DNA of 64,000 nt from Hymenobacter sp. YIM 151500-1 (lineage in GTDB: Bacteria > Bacteroidota > Bacteroidia > Cytophagales > Hymenobacteraceae), in assembly GCF_025979885.1 (NCBI RefSeq), contig NZ_CP110139.1:2046001-2110000 (forward strand), in the 5' to 3' direction. Within the stretch, counting starts at the first letter, position 1. Each line of letters starts with the position of its first letter. The position numbers and the translations under genes are program-made. This document shows positions 25,475 through 34,075 of this stretch, piece after piece. A model generated the notes under the pieces. It was given only the letters and a program-made list of their open reading frames with translations, was not told the origin of the DNA and searched no databases.

Positions 25475-26204
25475 CCAACCCACCTCCGAGGCCACGGCCA
25501 TCCTCGTTGCCCAACTGAGCGCAGGCCTCACCATGGAGCAGGCTGCCGCTGCCCCTAAGCTATTCAAGCTGGTGCGCGACTACGGCGAGGACGAAATCCG
25601 CAAGCTGCTGGCCGTCATCCTCCGCGCCTTCGTCGACTCCGTGCGCGTGCCCGACAAGCCCACTCCCGCCGACGTCCTGGACCTGGCCGACACCCTGCTG
25701 CAAACATACTCCCACGATTCCCTGCGCGACATCGTGCTAGCCCTCAAACAAGCCCGCACCGGCGGCACGATCTTCTACCAAGCCCTCGACCCCGCCACCA
25801 TCTACGGCCTGGTCCGCGCCTACTTCGAGCGTAAAGCCGCATTCCTCGAACAACGCCACCTCGACCAGAAAGCCCGCAGCACCAGCGCCGAGCAGAGCGC
25901 CGTCGCCCACCTGCAGCAAGCCGCCCCTCACCTATTGGCCGGCATCGGCCGCCAGCTCCCGCCCGACCACCCCAATGTCGAGCACCTGCGCCAGCGCCTC
26001 ACCGTCATCAACCTCAAGGAAAAGCGCGGCCTCCTCACGCCTGACCAGGCCCAGCAGCTACGCGAAGAAACCCACGCCGCCGCCCAGCGCCGCCCCCGCC
26101 CCGACTGGCAACCCAGTCCCGAAGCCCAAAAGCTCATCGACGCCCGCCACCGCGCCGAAGACCGCCGCCTGGCAGAGAAATACCGCCCCAACCCCGCCGC
26201 CTAA
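25434..26204 (+). CDS. Phage-like helical protein, paralogue of 15179-15934
   Basis: The 256-residue helical protein shares VILRAFVDSVRVPDKP, YSHDSLRDIVLALKQARTG and RPRPDWQPS with the left-module protein. The ATG at 25434 lies inside the end of the replication gene in another frame, as in the left module. Function is unknown; a replication partner is inferred. Confidence 0.75.
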   Translation: MRFTSSSTLGALVSQPTSEATAILVAQLSAGLTMEQAAAAPKLFKLVRDYGEDEIRKLLAVILRAFVDSVRVPDKPTPADVLDLADTLLQTYSHDSLRDIVLALKQARTGGTIFYQALDPATIYGLVRAYFERKAAFLEQRHLDQKARSTSAEQSAVAHLQQAAPHLLAGIGRQLPPDHPNVEHLRQRLTVINLKEKRGLLTPDQAQQLREETHAAAQRRPRPDWQPSPEAQKLIDARHRAEDRRLAEKYRPNPAA

Positions 26205-26206
26205 CC

Positions 26207-26998
26207 ATGCCGCGCCCGCTCACCCACGCCTCCCTCTTCACCGGCCTTGGCGCCTTCGACCTAGCCGCCGAGTGGCTAGGCTGGCCCACCGTCTTCCAGG
26301 TCGAACAAAACCCATTCTGCCTCAATGTCCTCACCCGCCATTTCCCCCATGCCCACCGCCACTCCGACATCCGCACCTTCGACGCTACCCCCTACGCCGG
26401 CACAGTTGACGTGCTTACCGGCGGCTTCCCCTGCCAATCCTTCTCCCTTGCTGGAAAAGGCCAAATGGACCTCACGCTCTGGCGCCAAATGCTTCGCTGC
26501 GTGGTCGCGTGTCGTCCCGCTTGGGTCGTGGCAGAGAATGTTCGGGGCCTGCTTGCTCGTAGCCACGGGCTGGTACTCGAAGAAATCTGCGCTGACCTGG
26601 AAAATGCGGGCTATTCCGTCTTCCCGCCGCTGCTACTTCCAGCTGCTGCCGCAGACGCCGACCACCGCCGCGAACGGCTTTGGCTGGTTGCCCACACCCG
26701 TAGCCAACGACAGCCGCAACAGCACCCTGCCCCCGTCCCAGAAGAACCGGAGCCGGGGCCAATTCTGCTCCATTCCCTCGTTCCTGCTCAACCACAGCTA
26801 CGCCCCCGGTACGCCTCTCTCCGTGACGTTCTACGAGAAGCTAATGGGCTTTCCGAAGGGCTGGATTCTGCCACCCGCAACGCCGCCCTCTACGCCCTAG
26901 GCAACAGCATCCACCCCGTCATTGCCTTCAACATTCTCCGCAGTATTGCCTATATACAATGCCGAACTTTGCCAAAAACAGCGTTGAATTACCCATAA
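26207..26998 (+). CDS. DNA cytosine-5 methyltransferase (phage type)
   Basis: The 263-residue protein carries ASLFTGLGAFDLAAEWLGW (motif I), LTGGFPCQSFSLAGKG (motif IV with catalytic Cys), VVAENVRGLL (motif VI), a DHRRERLWLVAH segment (motif VIII) and ALGNSIHPVIAFNILRSI (motif X). It is the last gene of the right module. A second frame over 26325-26900 also looks conserved (see findings). It may modify element DNA against restriction. Confidence 0.85.
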   Translation: MPRPLTHASLFTGLGAFDLAAEWLGWPTVFQVEQNPFCLNVLTRHFPHAHRHSDIRTFDATPYAGTVDVLTGGFPCQSFSLAGKGQMDLTLWRQMLRCVVACRPAWVVAENVRGLLARSHGLVLEEICADLENAGYSVFPPLLLPAAAADADHRRERLWLVAHTRSQRQPQQHPAPVPEEPEPGPILLHSLVPAQPQLRPRYASLRDVLREANGLSEGLDSATRNAALYALGNSIHPVIAFNILRSIAYIQCRTLPKTALNYP

Positions 26999-27006
26999 AC
27001 TAAAAG

Positions 27007-27028
27007 AGAGCAACCTGTTGGCTGCTCT
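27007..27028. terminator. Hairpin terminator
   Basis: AGAGCAACC, loop TGTT, GGCTGCTCT, just after the cytosine methylase gene and before the convergent GmrSD-like gene. Confidence 0.5.
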
Positions 27029-27062
27029 TCTTCGGTAGGGTTAGGTTTAAATGCAAGATTAC

Positions 27063-28928
27063 TCAGCCTTTCGGCCATACCTGCGCCGCTATTTTAGCCA
27101 GTTCTTTTCCTCTTTGCTGAATGTCGTCAACGCCCCATTCATAGTCGTTGTCGAAGTCCTGGAAATAGCTGTTCAACCGCAGTTTACTCTGCTTAGCAAT
27201 AGCTGGCCGTTTTTTTGAAAAAGGCCCATTGCTTACGGAAGAATTCAACTGCGTGGTCAGCAAGGTTAAGTTACCAAGCTGGTGGCGTACCTCCTCTGCT
27301 TCCTCATCATCAATGTGGTCCCAATGCCCTTGTGCTGGCTTTTGCGGAAATACATGCTCTATGGTAAGGTCCGTTGGGAGGTGCAGACGTTCCTGGCGGT
27401 TGGTTTCCATCTGCAAATCCAGAGCTTGCAGGAACATTTGTAGCCGTGGATTATTGAGCAGCGCATATAAAGGGGCCGTCCGGCAGGCTTCTTTAAATTC
27501 TGCGTTTTCAGGCCAGCGCCCACTATCACCCGTCAGGCTGTTCAGAAACGTCTGAACAGTGCTTCTGTTAATCGCCGCTGCTGCTTCCAAAGCCTGGAGC
27601 AGATCCAAGGCAATGCGGTTGTAGTTCTTTGGCGTTAGCTCGCACACCAGCCGGCGCACGATGTACGATTCGAGGTCCGTGAAAATGCCAGCCAACGCTT
27701 TTGCATCCGTTTTATCTTTCCAACGGGTGAGCAAGCCCAACAGCACTGGGTAAAAAACGCTGGTATCCAGTACCTGCAGTCTATGTACCAGTAAGCGCAG
27801 GCGGGTAGTCTTAGGCCCCTCGAACAGCTCACGATAAGTGTCGCTGTACACACGGAGCTTCTGCAGTTCGGCCGCCACGTCTTCTCCCGCCTCGTCCAGC
27901 CACCAACGCCGAAATTCCGTGTAAAGCTGCGTAATGGGAATCTGTTCTTGGCGGCTGAGCGTCAGAAAATGGAAGAAGAACAGGTCCAGACGAGGGCGCC
28001 GTAGACGACCTTGGCGAACTTCTGCCTGCCAAAAGTCACTATGATCCGAATCATCAAACTCCCGCCAGTATTTCTTGTGCAGCCCTTCAAGAGGTAGCTG
28101 CTGCTTGCTGGCCTCTAGAAAGACGAAGTTTCTGATTAAATCTGACGGCAACAGCGGTTCACCTCGGCCGTTCAGCGACTCAAATATTACTTGCGGGTCA
28201 TCGTCGGCTTCCAGCTCCACCATCACCACCTCCAGGCGTTTGGTGATGCTTTCCAGCAACGCATCAACGCGCATGGCTATCAGTTCCTCGCTAGGCTCCG
28301 TCGGCTCATCGGCTTCCGGATCATCGGCTAGCATGTACTCTTGAAATTTGCGCGCGAAGAACAAGTAAGCTTCTACCAGATTGGCCCGCGGGTCAAATTT
28401 TCGTTTGCGGTAGCCGCGCACCAACGGGAACAGGGCATTCACCTGCGCCGCCGAGCCGGCCGTCATTACCTTCTCGAAGTCTTCCTGGTCGCCCGACGTC
28501 GGCCATACCTTGAATTGCTCGAATGTTTGGTCAGTCCGGTAGTTATTGCGCGTAAGCCGCTCAAACGTTTTTTCCACTCCCTCTACTCCCTGCCCCGCAG
28601 CTTCATCCCGCAGTGCTGTCAGTACTACCTGTAGCGTAGTGAGCCGCTGCTGGCCGTCGATAACGCTACGCGCCGGCACAGCGCGGCCCCACGTGTCCAG
28701 TGGCGCCAACACCACTGCCCCGATGAAATGATTTGGCATTTTCTTCCGCGCCCGTGCCGCTCCGCCCATAGCTCGCGCCAATTCTTCATCGGCCAGCTGC
28801 ACGATATCGTCCCATAACGGCCGCCACTGTTTGCTCTCAGTCCATACATACCGGCGCTGAAACAAGGGTACTACATGGCGGCGTTCTTGTTCAAAGATTT
28901 CCGCGACGGTTAACTTACTGGGACGCAT
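27063..28928 (-). CDS. GmrSD-like DUF262/DUF1524 protein (type IV restriction-like)
   Basis: The 621-residue protein has an N-terminal DUF262 domain with the VPLFQRRYVW and IDGQQRLTTLQ motifs (NTP binding/hydrolysis in the GmrS part). A helical middle follows, then a C-terminal DUF1524 His-Me finger nuclease, shown by TIEHVFPQKP and LGNLTLLTTQLNSSVSN. GmrSD enzymes cut modified DNA such as glucosylated hydroxymethylcytosine; related proteins (SspE, BrxU) restrict other modified phage DNA. The start at 28928 gives MRPSKLTVAEIFEQ. It is last in an operon behind a histone-like, a TIR-like and a small gene. Confidence 0.88.
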   Translation of the reverse strand: MRPSKLTVAEIFEQERRHVVPLFQRRYVWTESKQWRPLWDDIVQLADEELARAMGGAARARKKMPNHFIGAVVLAPLDTWGRAVPARSVIDGQQRLTTLQVVLTALRDEAAGQGVEGVEKTFERLTRNNYRTDQTFEQFKVWPTSGDQEDFEKVMTAGSAAQVNALFPLVRGYRKRKFDPRANLVEAYLFFARKFQEYMLADDPEADEPTEPSEELIAMRVDALLESITKRLEVVMVELEADDDPQVIFESLNGRGEPLLPSDLIRNFVFLEASKQQLPLEGLHKKYWREFDDSDHSDFWQAEVRQGRLRRPRLDLFFFHFLTLSRQEQIPITQLYTEFRRWWLDEAGEDVAAELQKLRVYSDTYRELFEGPKTTRLRLLVHRLQVLDTSVFYPVLLGLLTRWKDKTDAKALAGIFTDLESYIVRRLVCELTPKNYNRIALDLLQALEAAAAINRSTVQTFLNSLTGDSGRWPENAEFKEACRTAPLYALLNNPRLQMFLQALDLQMETNRQERLHLPTDLTIEHVFPQKPAQGHWDHIDDEEAEEVRHQLGNLTLLTTQLNSSVSNGPFSKKRPAIAKQSKLRLNSYFQDFDNDYEWGVDDIQQRGKELAKIAAQVWPKG

Positions 28929-28978
28929 AAAAGGGAAGGAAGGAGGAGGCAGTAAAAAATCAGTTGGTGCAGAAAAAT

Positions 28979-29278
28979 CTAAATCTGTTCGGGCGCACTG
29001 GGTCCGAAGCATTTGGCAAAGCATGCGCGGCACTCAGCAGCAATATGCTCAGGTAGTTCAGGCTCAATACTTATGCTGCTGCTATGCGCATTGTATTGAT
29101 GAATATAGAACTCGCCCAGCGTGGCTGGCTGGTCGTCTCCATCAGGGGCATACTTAGATTGCGTAGTGCGGAAGAAGGCCTCATGTCGTGCTTCCACGGC
29201 GGCCATACATTCTTCGAAAGCTGCCAGTTGGCGGGCTACTTCAGGGCCATAAACCAGCTCTGCAAAGGTCTTATCCAT
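28979..29278 (-). CDS. Small protein between TIR-like and GmrSD-like genes
   Basis: The 99-residue acidic protein (MDKTFAELVYGPEVARQLAA) is not recognised. It has two cysteines near the end (ECRACFAKC). It begins 7 bases after the TIR-like gene and precedes GmrSD by 50 bases, so it is part of the operon; regulator or antitoxin are possible roles. Confidence 0.6.
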   Translation of the reverse strand: MDKTFAELVYGPEVARQLAAFEECMAAVEARHEAFFRTTQSKYAPDGDDQPATLGEFYIHQYNAHSSSISIEPELPEHIAAECRACFAKCFGPSAPEQI

Positions 29279-29285
29279 ACTAGAG

Positions 29286-29999
29286 TTACGCGGCTTTTTC
29301 GGCTTCTGCTTGCTCTACTACTTGTTTGTATACACCCTCTACTATATCCATGTCCCGGTGTCCTTCTTCCAGGAAATCAGTCATCACCTTCACATACTCC
29401 GGAAAAGTCAGCTTCTCAAACCGCAGTTTGTAGCGGCCGCAGAACTCTTCCTTCCGATTTAGGAAAATCTGGTAGAGCATATGCACATAATCGGCACCCG
29501 GTAGCGGCTCTTCGTCAGCAGGAATACGCACGCTCAGCCAGTCTCGCACGCAGCTAATAATTCCTTCCACCGTGTCGCCGTGGGCACTTGGGTCTTCCCC
29601 GCCCAGGTCGGTCAGATACTTCTTGTATTCGTGTGCTTTCGTGTCGAGCACCAAGTATTCCTTTTCCAGGTCGTAGGGTTTGCCAAAATACTGGCAGCCG
29701 ATAAACACCCCTAGCTCCAACGGCATGTTATTGCGCGGCTCCTGTCCCGATACGCTGCGCGATACATCGTGAATGCCGTAGCGGCACTCCCCTATGATGT
29801 CCAGGATGCGCGGAAATCGGTAGTTCTGGGTACTGGCTTCTAAAGCGCAGCGGGCAATAAATCCGGCATGGTGAATGGTAAACACCATGGCATAAAACAG
29901 AGGCTTGTACTTGTCGTCGAAGGGACAGTTGATGAATACGTTGTAATCGTATTGCTCATGCTTCTGACGTCTGGGCGGAGCGGGACGGTGCGTTTTCAT
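29286..29999 (-). CDS. TIR-like/Rossmann-fold protein of defence-type family
   Basis: The 237-residue protein has an N-terminal strand-helix-strand unit, YDYNVFINCPFDDKYKPLFY, the RCALE motif, CRYGIHDVSRS and a NMPLELGVFIGCQYF helix. This order is like TIR domains, whose catalytic Glu lies in a similar FELG motif (here LELG). The rest (about 150-237) is helical and lacks an obvious second domain. Start ATG 29999 lies one base past the histone-like gene stop. NAD-hydrolase activity is inferred, not shown. Confidence 0.6.
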   Translation of the reverse strand: MKTHRPAPPRRQKHEQYDYNVFINCPFDDKYKPLFYAMVFTIHHAGFIARCALEASTQNYRFPRILDIIGECRYGIHDVSRSVSGQEPRNNMPLELGVFIGCQYFGKPYDLEKEYLVLDTKAHEYKKYLTDLGGEDPSAHGDTVEGIISCVRDWLSVRIPADEEPLPGADYVHMLYQIFLNRKEEFCGRYKLRFEKLTFPEYVKVMTDFLEEGHRDMDIVEGVYKQVVEQAEAEKAA

Positions 30000-30000
30000 C

Positions 30001-30447
30001 CTACTTCTTCTGGCTAGTAGCCCCTGTTGATTTCTTCGCAGGTTTGGCAGCCGCTGGCTTGGAGGCAGCTTTCTTAGGAGCAGCACTCTTTTTCACTGCC
30101 GTACTGGCCGTAGCTTTCTTAGCGGGGGTAGCCGGTTTAGAAATTGCACCGGTCGCTTTCTTTTTGCTAGCTGTGCTCCCAGTAGCAGCCGACGCTGCCG
30201 CTTTCTTGACGGCGGGCTTTTTGGTGCCTGCTGCCCCAGAAGCCGACGTAGTAGCCGCCGCGATGATGGTGGCATTTTTCCGCACGGGCCGACTGCCATA
30301 CAGCGCCCGATACTCTTCCCGCAGGGTGCCCAGCTTTTTGTCGCTGCGTGCATCCGTCCCATCCGGGTTGCGGATGGCGCCTTTGGCAAGGCCTAGCTTT
30401 TTCTCCAGGTTTCCGATTTTAATATCGGAACGGTCTTTACGTGGCAT
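30001..30447 (-). CDS. Histone H1-like Lys/Ala-rich DNA-binding protein
   Basis: The 148-residue protein has a short folded-looking N-terminus (MPRKDRSDIKIGNLEKKLGL, and a DARSDKKLGTLREEYRALYG segment) followed by a long tail of AAKK, KKPA and KKAAA repeats like bacterial H1-like proteins. The tail makes it very basic. Such proteins bind DNA non-specifically; placed first in a defence-like operon it could bind phage DNA or regulate the operon, which is an inference. Confidence 0.65.
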   Translation of the reverse strand: MPRKDRSDIKIGNLEKKLGLAKGAIRNPDGTDARSDKKLGTLREEYRALYGSRPVRKNATIIAAATTSASGAAGTKKPAVKKAAASAATGSTASKKKATGAISKPATPAKKATASTAVKKSAAPKKAASKPAAAKPAKKSTGATSQKK

Positions 30448-30779
30448 ATATCGAACGGATCAGCTGATAGCACAGGGGAATAAATGTAGTGAATAAAGCA
30501 GTTCATGTTAGCTGCTTTGTAGTACTCGGACAGATATGGCGTGCTCGGTATGCGCGACTATTTGCACTTGTATAGCTATACACCGAATAAGAAACGTGTG
30601 CTCCTGATGAGCCTGCAGGCTGTGTACCCCAAGCTGCGCCTGTCAGTGCCAAGCCAGCACACGCTACCCCTCCTTCAGCCTGAACAAATTTGCTTAACGA
30701 ACACTGTCTAAGCTGTCCAGTTTTTGGGGAGTCTTCCATGTAGCCCATGTAGATAATGCCGACGATAACCTATCCAGTG
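30448..30779. other. Intergenic, no gene seen (apart from a hairpin)
   Basis: About 330 bases between the histone-like gene and the PIN gene. Only a hairpin AAAGCAG...CTGCTTT at 30495-30518 stands out. Confidence 0.5.
30495..30518. terminator. Candidate terminator hairpin
   Basis: AAAGCAG, loop TTCATGTTAG, CTGCTTT. It lies about 260 bases after the PIN gene, possibly ending that operon. Confidence 0.4.
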
Positions 30780-31415
30780 CTACCGCTGACGGCGCTTCAT
30801 TTCTTCGTATTTGGCTAAAGACTCTTCATTCGCAGTTACGACATTGAGACCACCCACATAGAAGTCACCATCGTGGCTTACCAACCAGAGTCCATGCGCT
30901 TTGCAAAACTCAGCGTAGTACTTGTCATTGAAATCAGATTGCTTTCCATAGTTCAGCAGCATAGCAGGAACAATGGAGCTTTCTACTTCGGCCTGTAGGT
31001 AAGTAACGAAGTAGGACACTTCGTCCCAGGCAGCCAGAAACTGATTTAAAGCATCCTTATAAGGCTCAGAACCGCGGAAATGCCTTTTGAAATCAATTCG
31101 CTGGTTGCCAGTTAAGTCACCTGACGCTTGTAAGGCGGTGAGCGTACCCGGTGCTTCTCGCCATACATCGAAGCGAAGACGAAGAAAACGGTTCATGATT
31201 TCGGATACCAGCACAGCGTTTGCCACAATACAAGGCTGACCTGCTTCCTGCAACCTACGCCACAGGGCCATATAAGGTCGCATGAACGTGCGACGACTGA
31301 GCGGAGGACTAATTACCTCCAGCCATACGTTGGCATCAAAAAAATACAGCCGGCTGGGAGCCGGCTGCACAGTGTCAGGATGATAAATCCTGGGGAGATT
31401 CGCCTCATCAGCCAT
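30780..31415 (-). CDS. PIN-domain ribonuclease-like protein
   Basis: The 211-residue protein opens with LYFFDANVWLEVISPPLSR (first PIN Asp, about residues 23-41) and ends with LWLVSHDGDFYVGGLNVV, a HDGDF acid pair as in PIN toxins. Middle acid residues (SEIMNRF, DFNDKYYAEFC) fit the remaining active-site positions. The start overlaps the STAS-like stop by one base. PIN proteins usually cut RNA; here there is no AbrB/Phd antitoxin partner, and the STAS and ATPase genes upstream may control it instead. Confidence 0.75.
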   Translation of the reverse strand: MADEANLPRIYHPDTVQPAPSRLYFFDANVWLEVISPPLSRRTFMRPYMALWRRLQEAGQPCIVANAVLVSEIMNRFLRLRFDVWREAPGTLTALQASGDLTGNQRIDFKRHFRGSEPYKDALNQFLAAWDEVSYFVTYLQAEVESSIVPAMLLNYGKQSDFNDKYYAEFCKAHGLWLVSHDGDFYVGGLNVVTANEESLAKYEEMKRRQR

Positions 31416-31765
31416 TAGTATCCAGCTAATTCAGCGTCCCATGCTTCAGCAGTCCGCTGACGATAGTCAGCATCCAATGCCAATTTTTTAACCTCTGCCA
31501 ACTTGATGTTGGCATAAGGAATGTGCTCCAGGCCTTCGATGGTGAGCAACGAATCGAATTCGGGATGTACCGACAACACCACGCCTACGGTGGCGTGCAG
31601 AAAGTCCGACATCACATGACGCATCCCTGCAAACGATAGTATGAGCGGTTGACGTTTTTCCGCTGCTTGGCGCAGCACGTCTAACACCGGCTGGCCCTCG
31701 AAATCGAAAGCCGCTACTTCTTTATTAAGAAGCTCCTTCACGGAAACTACGGCCATCATGTTCAT
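31415..31765 (-). CDS. STAS-like DUF4325 protein
   Basis: The 116-residue protein resembles the STAS-like DUF4325 family: an N-terminal strand/helix, PLILSFAGMRHVMSDFLHAT, and an acidic C-terminal end. STAS-like folds act as phospho-switch partners of anti-sigma-type kinases. It sits between an HATPase-type protein and a PIN nuclease, so a partner-switch controlling the nuclease is plausible (inference). Start could also be ATG 31759 or 31756. Confidence 0.65.
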   Translation of the reverse strand: MNMMAVVSVKELLNKEVAAFDFEGQPVLDVLRQAAEKRQPLILSFAGMRHVMSDFLHATVGVVLSVHPEFDSLLTIEGLEHIPYANIKLAEVKKLALDADYRQRTAEAWDAELAGY

Positions 31766-31864
31766 AGAATGAGATTGTTAAGAAAAGCCTTGGGAAACGA
31801 AATCATGCAACCGACGTGCCATAATACAGGCGGCAGTGCATGCACGGTAAGGGTTCTTATAGCG

Positions 31865-31872
31865 CAAAGGTA
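31865..31872 (-). promoter_or_regulatory. Candidate -7 element for the STAS-PIN genes
   Basis: TACCTTTG on the minus strand matches TAnnTTTG, just after the ATPase stop and about 100 bases before the STAS-like start. It may give the STAS-PIN pair its own promoter. Confidence 0.3.
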
Positions 31873-31887
31873 ACCGAATTTGTTACT

Positions 31888-32775
31888 TCAGCAAGAGGCC
31901 TGACCGCAATTGAAAATGGCGTGAACTACACTACCTTGGAACGGGGGAACCGCTACTGCTGAGTACGTTACCCGTCCCGCAGCATCGCGTTTTCCGGTCA
32001 AATAATAACCGTCACTACATAGGTGAAGTTCCCCGCCGCGGCCGATACAGTAGTTGCGCAACATCTTCAGGCCAAAGCCTCCGTTACGACGTGGCAGGCT
32101 ACTGTTGTGGCCAGTTAGAGCCCACCGAAGAGCGTTTTCAGGCAGAACCACCGGACTCGGAGTCTGGCGGGTAAACTCCTGTATCGGCTTCAGATACCCT
32201 TGACCCAGATCTACCAGCGTGAACTTGAGTTGCTGGGTTTTGGGGTAGTACTGGCCGCACACAAATACCGGCTGGTCGGTATTGGCATGGCGCTTCACGT
32301 TGGTAAAAATTTCGAGTAGGTGCGCCACGATCTTACCTTGCTCGTCCTCGGTGCAAGCAGTACCTAAATCCGGCTGTTGTAGCAAATAGTTCGCGACGTA
32401 AGACTCAAAACCAGCCACATCCATCGGGTCGAAATGCTGCATCCGCACAGAGGTAGTGCTGCCAGTGCACACATCAGTCTCGCCTTGTATAAAGCCATTC
32501 CGTAGCAATACGCCAAACCGCTGCTGGACTACCTCACCCGCTACGCAGAATGATAACCCGCGCTGCTGCTCCAGGTCATGCAGCATAGCACCCAGCAAAG
32601 CGCATTGGTTAGCGTCCAACCAGTTTAGGCTAGCCAGATCCAGCAACACCAGCTGATCTTGCAGTAGTAGGCCGCGGCTATGCCACTGTACGAGCTGAGC
32701 AAATCCCGCTGGGTCGGTACGGATGGCCCCCTGCAAAGGGAGCGGTTGCGAAGATTCAAGCGTTAGGACGGACAC
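31888..32775 (-). CDS. STAS-like plus histidine-kinase-type ATPase protein
   Basis: The 295-residue protein has an N-terminal STAS-like half (LVLLDLASLNWLDANQCALL, about residues 42-61) and a C-terminal GHKL ATPase half. The ATPase half shows N-box EIFTNVKRHAN, G1-type LVDLGQGYLKP and G2-type NGGFGLKMLRNYC. It lacks a phospho-acceptor His domain, so it is an anti-sigma-like ATPase rather than a sensor kinase. It lies upstream of DUF4325 and PIN genes, forming a three-gene module. Confidence 0.75.
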   Translation of the reverse strand: MSVLTLESSQPLPLQGAIRTDPAGFAQLVQWHSRGLLLQDQLVLLDLASLNWLDANQCALLGAMLHDLEQQRGLSFCVAGEVVQQRFGVLLRNGFIQGETDVCTGSTTSVRMQHFDPMDVAGFESYVANYLLQQPDLGTACTEDEQGKIVAHLLEIFTNVKRHANTDQPVFVCGQYYPKTQQLKFTLVDLGQGYLKPIQEFTRQTPSPVVLPENALRWALTGHNSSLPRRNGGFGLKMLRNYCIGRGGELHLCSDGYYLTGKRDAAGRVTYSAVAVPPFQGSVVHAIFNCGQASC

Positions 32776-32805
32776 AGGCGGTAGCAGCTATTACATCGAG
32801 GTTAA

Positions 32806-32813
32806 CAAAGATA
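32806..32813 (-). promoter_or_regulatory. Candidate -7 element for the ATPase gene
   Basis: TATCTTTG on the minus strand matches TAnnTTTG, about 31 bases upstream of the ATPase start. No strong -33 element. Confidence 0.4.
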
Positions 32814-32882
32814 AGTAAACCCACTTGGTAGGATTGGTGGAATACAGGATTTTTTTAATCCTTGTTTTCGAACATAATACAC

Positions 32883-33521
32883 TCAGCAGGAGCACTCAGC
32901 CAACTCCTTCACTTGAACTGGGCTGATCAGATTCATGCGTTTGATATAGCTGCTAACTGTCAAACGATGAACTTTCAAGCGTCGCCCAATCTCGCTAACG
33001 GAAACTTGTTGTTGTAACAGGGTCTGAATCTTTGCTTCTTTTCCGGAGAGCTTTAGTTTTTCAGACTTTCTACCCCTTGGCCTTCCCAGCACCACGCCTT
33101 CTGCCTTCTTGCGGGCCAAGGCTTCTTTCGTGCGCTGTGATATAAGGGTTCGTTCAATTTCTGCCGCCAACCCGAAGGCGAAGGCTAGCACTTTAGAGTT
33201 GATGTTGTTGCCCAACTCGTACCGCTCTTTCACGGTGAAGACCTGAATATCGTTCTCCATACAGTCATGCAGGAAGCTCATGATTTGCATCAGGTTACGG
33301 CCGATGCGCGATAGTTCCGATACGATAAGCACATCCCCTCGCTTCAGGCGCTTAACCAGCAACCCAAACTTTCTGTCGTTCATCTTGCCGCCTCCGGTGG
33401 CGGTTTCCTCCAGCCACTTATCAATGGTAAGGCGGTGGTGCTGGGCGTACTGCTGAATCTCGTAGCGCTGGTTTTCTACTGTTTGGCGGTCCGTGCTTAC
33501 TCGAACGTAGGCTATAATCAT
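32883..33521 (-). CDS. Serine recombinase/DNA invertase
   Basis: The 212-residue protein is of the resolvase/invertase family (Hin, Gin, Bacteroides Mpi). MIIAYVRVSTDRQTVENQRY contains the catalytic Ser (residue 9); DVLIVSELSRIGRNLMQIM and the long E-helix (NINSKVLAFAFGLAAEIERT) are typical. A C-terminal HTH (SVSEIGRRLKVHRLTVSSYI) follows. ATG 33521 is the canonical start; an upstream ATG would add 11 hydrophobic residues. It is 53 bases from the first inverted repeat arm (33574) of the methylase switch, so it is the probable invertase for that locus. Confidence 0.85.
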   Translation of the reverse strand: MIIAYVRVSTDRQTVENQRYEIQQYAQHHRLTIDKWLEETATGGGKMNDRKFGLLVKRLKRGDVLIVSELSRIGRNLMQIMSFLHDCMENDIQVFTVKERYELGNNINSKVLAFAFGLAAEIERTLISQRTKEALARKKAEGVVLGRPRGRKSEKLKLSGKEAKIQTLLQQQVSVSEIGRRLKVHRLTVSSYIKRMNLISPVQVKELAECSC

Positions 33522-33573
33522 GAGAAGAAGGGCGAAAATGAGCCGGCAAAGCAACCGTCATTTTCTGTATAAT

Positions 33574-33640
33574 TTATACGACCCCTTCTTCGCGGCAGGG
33601 ACATCGACCCCTACCACATCCGCTTCGCCGACCAATGGCT
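33574..33640. repeat. Inverted repeat IR1, left arm (67 bp)
   Basis: Identical to the reverse complement of 34878-34944. It encodes the conserved RPLLRGRDIDPYHIRFADQW segment in both the silent cassette and the active methylase. Confidence 0.9.
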
Positions 33641-33854
33641 AATAGATACTTACAATGGCAAGCTGGTCGATGTAATAAATCCAACAACCAAGCAAATTCG
33701 CAAAGTACGTGTTGGTCGGATTGATGTTGTTAAGGACTACCCTGCTATTTACCAGCATCTTTCGTCGTTCGGTGACGAAATTAGAAACAGACAGGATCAG
33801 GGGGAGCATTGGACTAATCTGCGGAACTGCGCCTATGCAGAAGAGTTTGCCTCA

Positions 33855-34075
33855 CCGAAGATCATCTACCCGAACATGACGTCGGTGCTGCCCTTCGTCT
33901 ACGACAAAGGAGCGTTTTATACTAACCAGAAATGCTTCATCATCACTGGTGAGCGTTTAGGCTACCTAACGGCGTTTTTCAATTCAAAGCTTTTCCGCTA
34001 CTGCTTCAAAAGCAACTTCCCAGAGTTACCAGGAGTTACACGCGAACTGAGCAAGGTGTTCTTTGATCAGATACC
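33855..34075. repeat. Inverted repeat IR2, left arm (221 bp)
   Basis: Nearly identical to the reverse complement of 34434-34654, with at least one mismatch near the start. It encodes KIIYPNMTSVLPFVYDKGAF through FFDQIPV. Confidence 0.88.
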
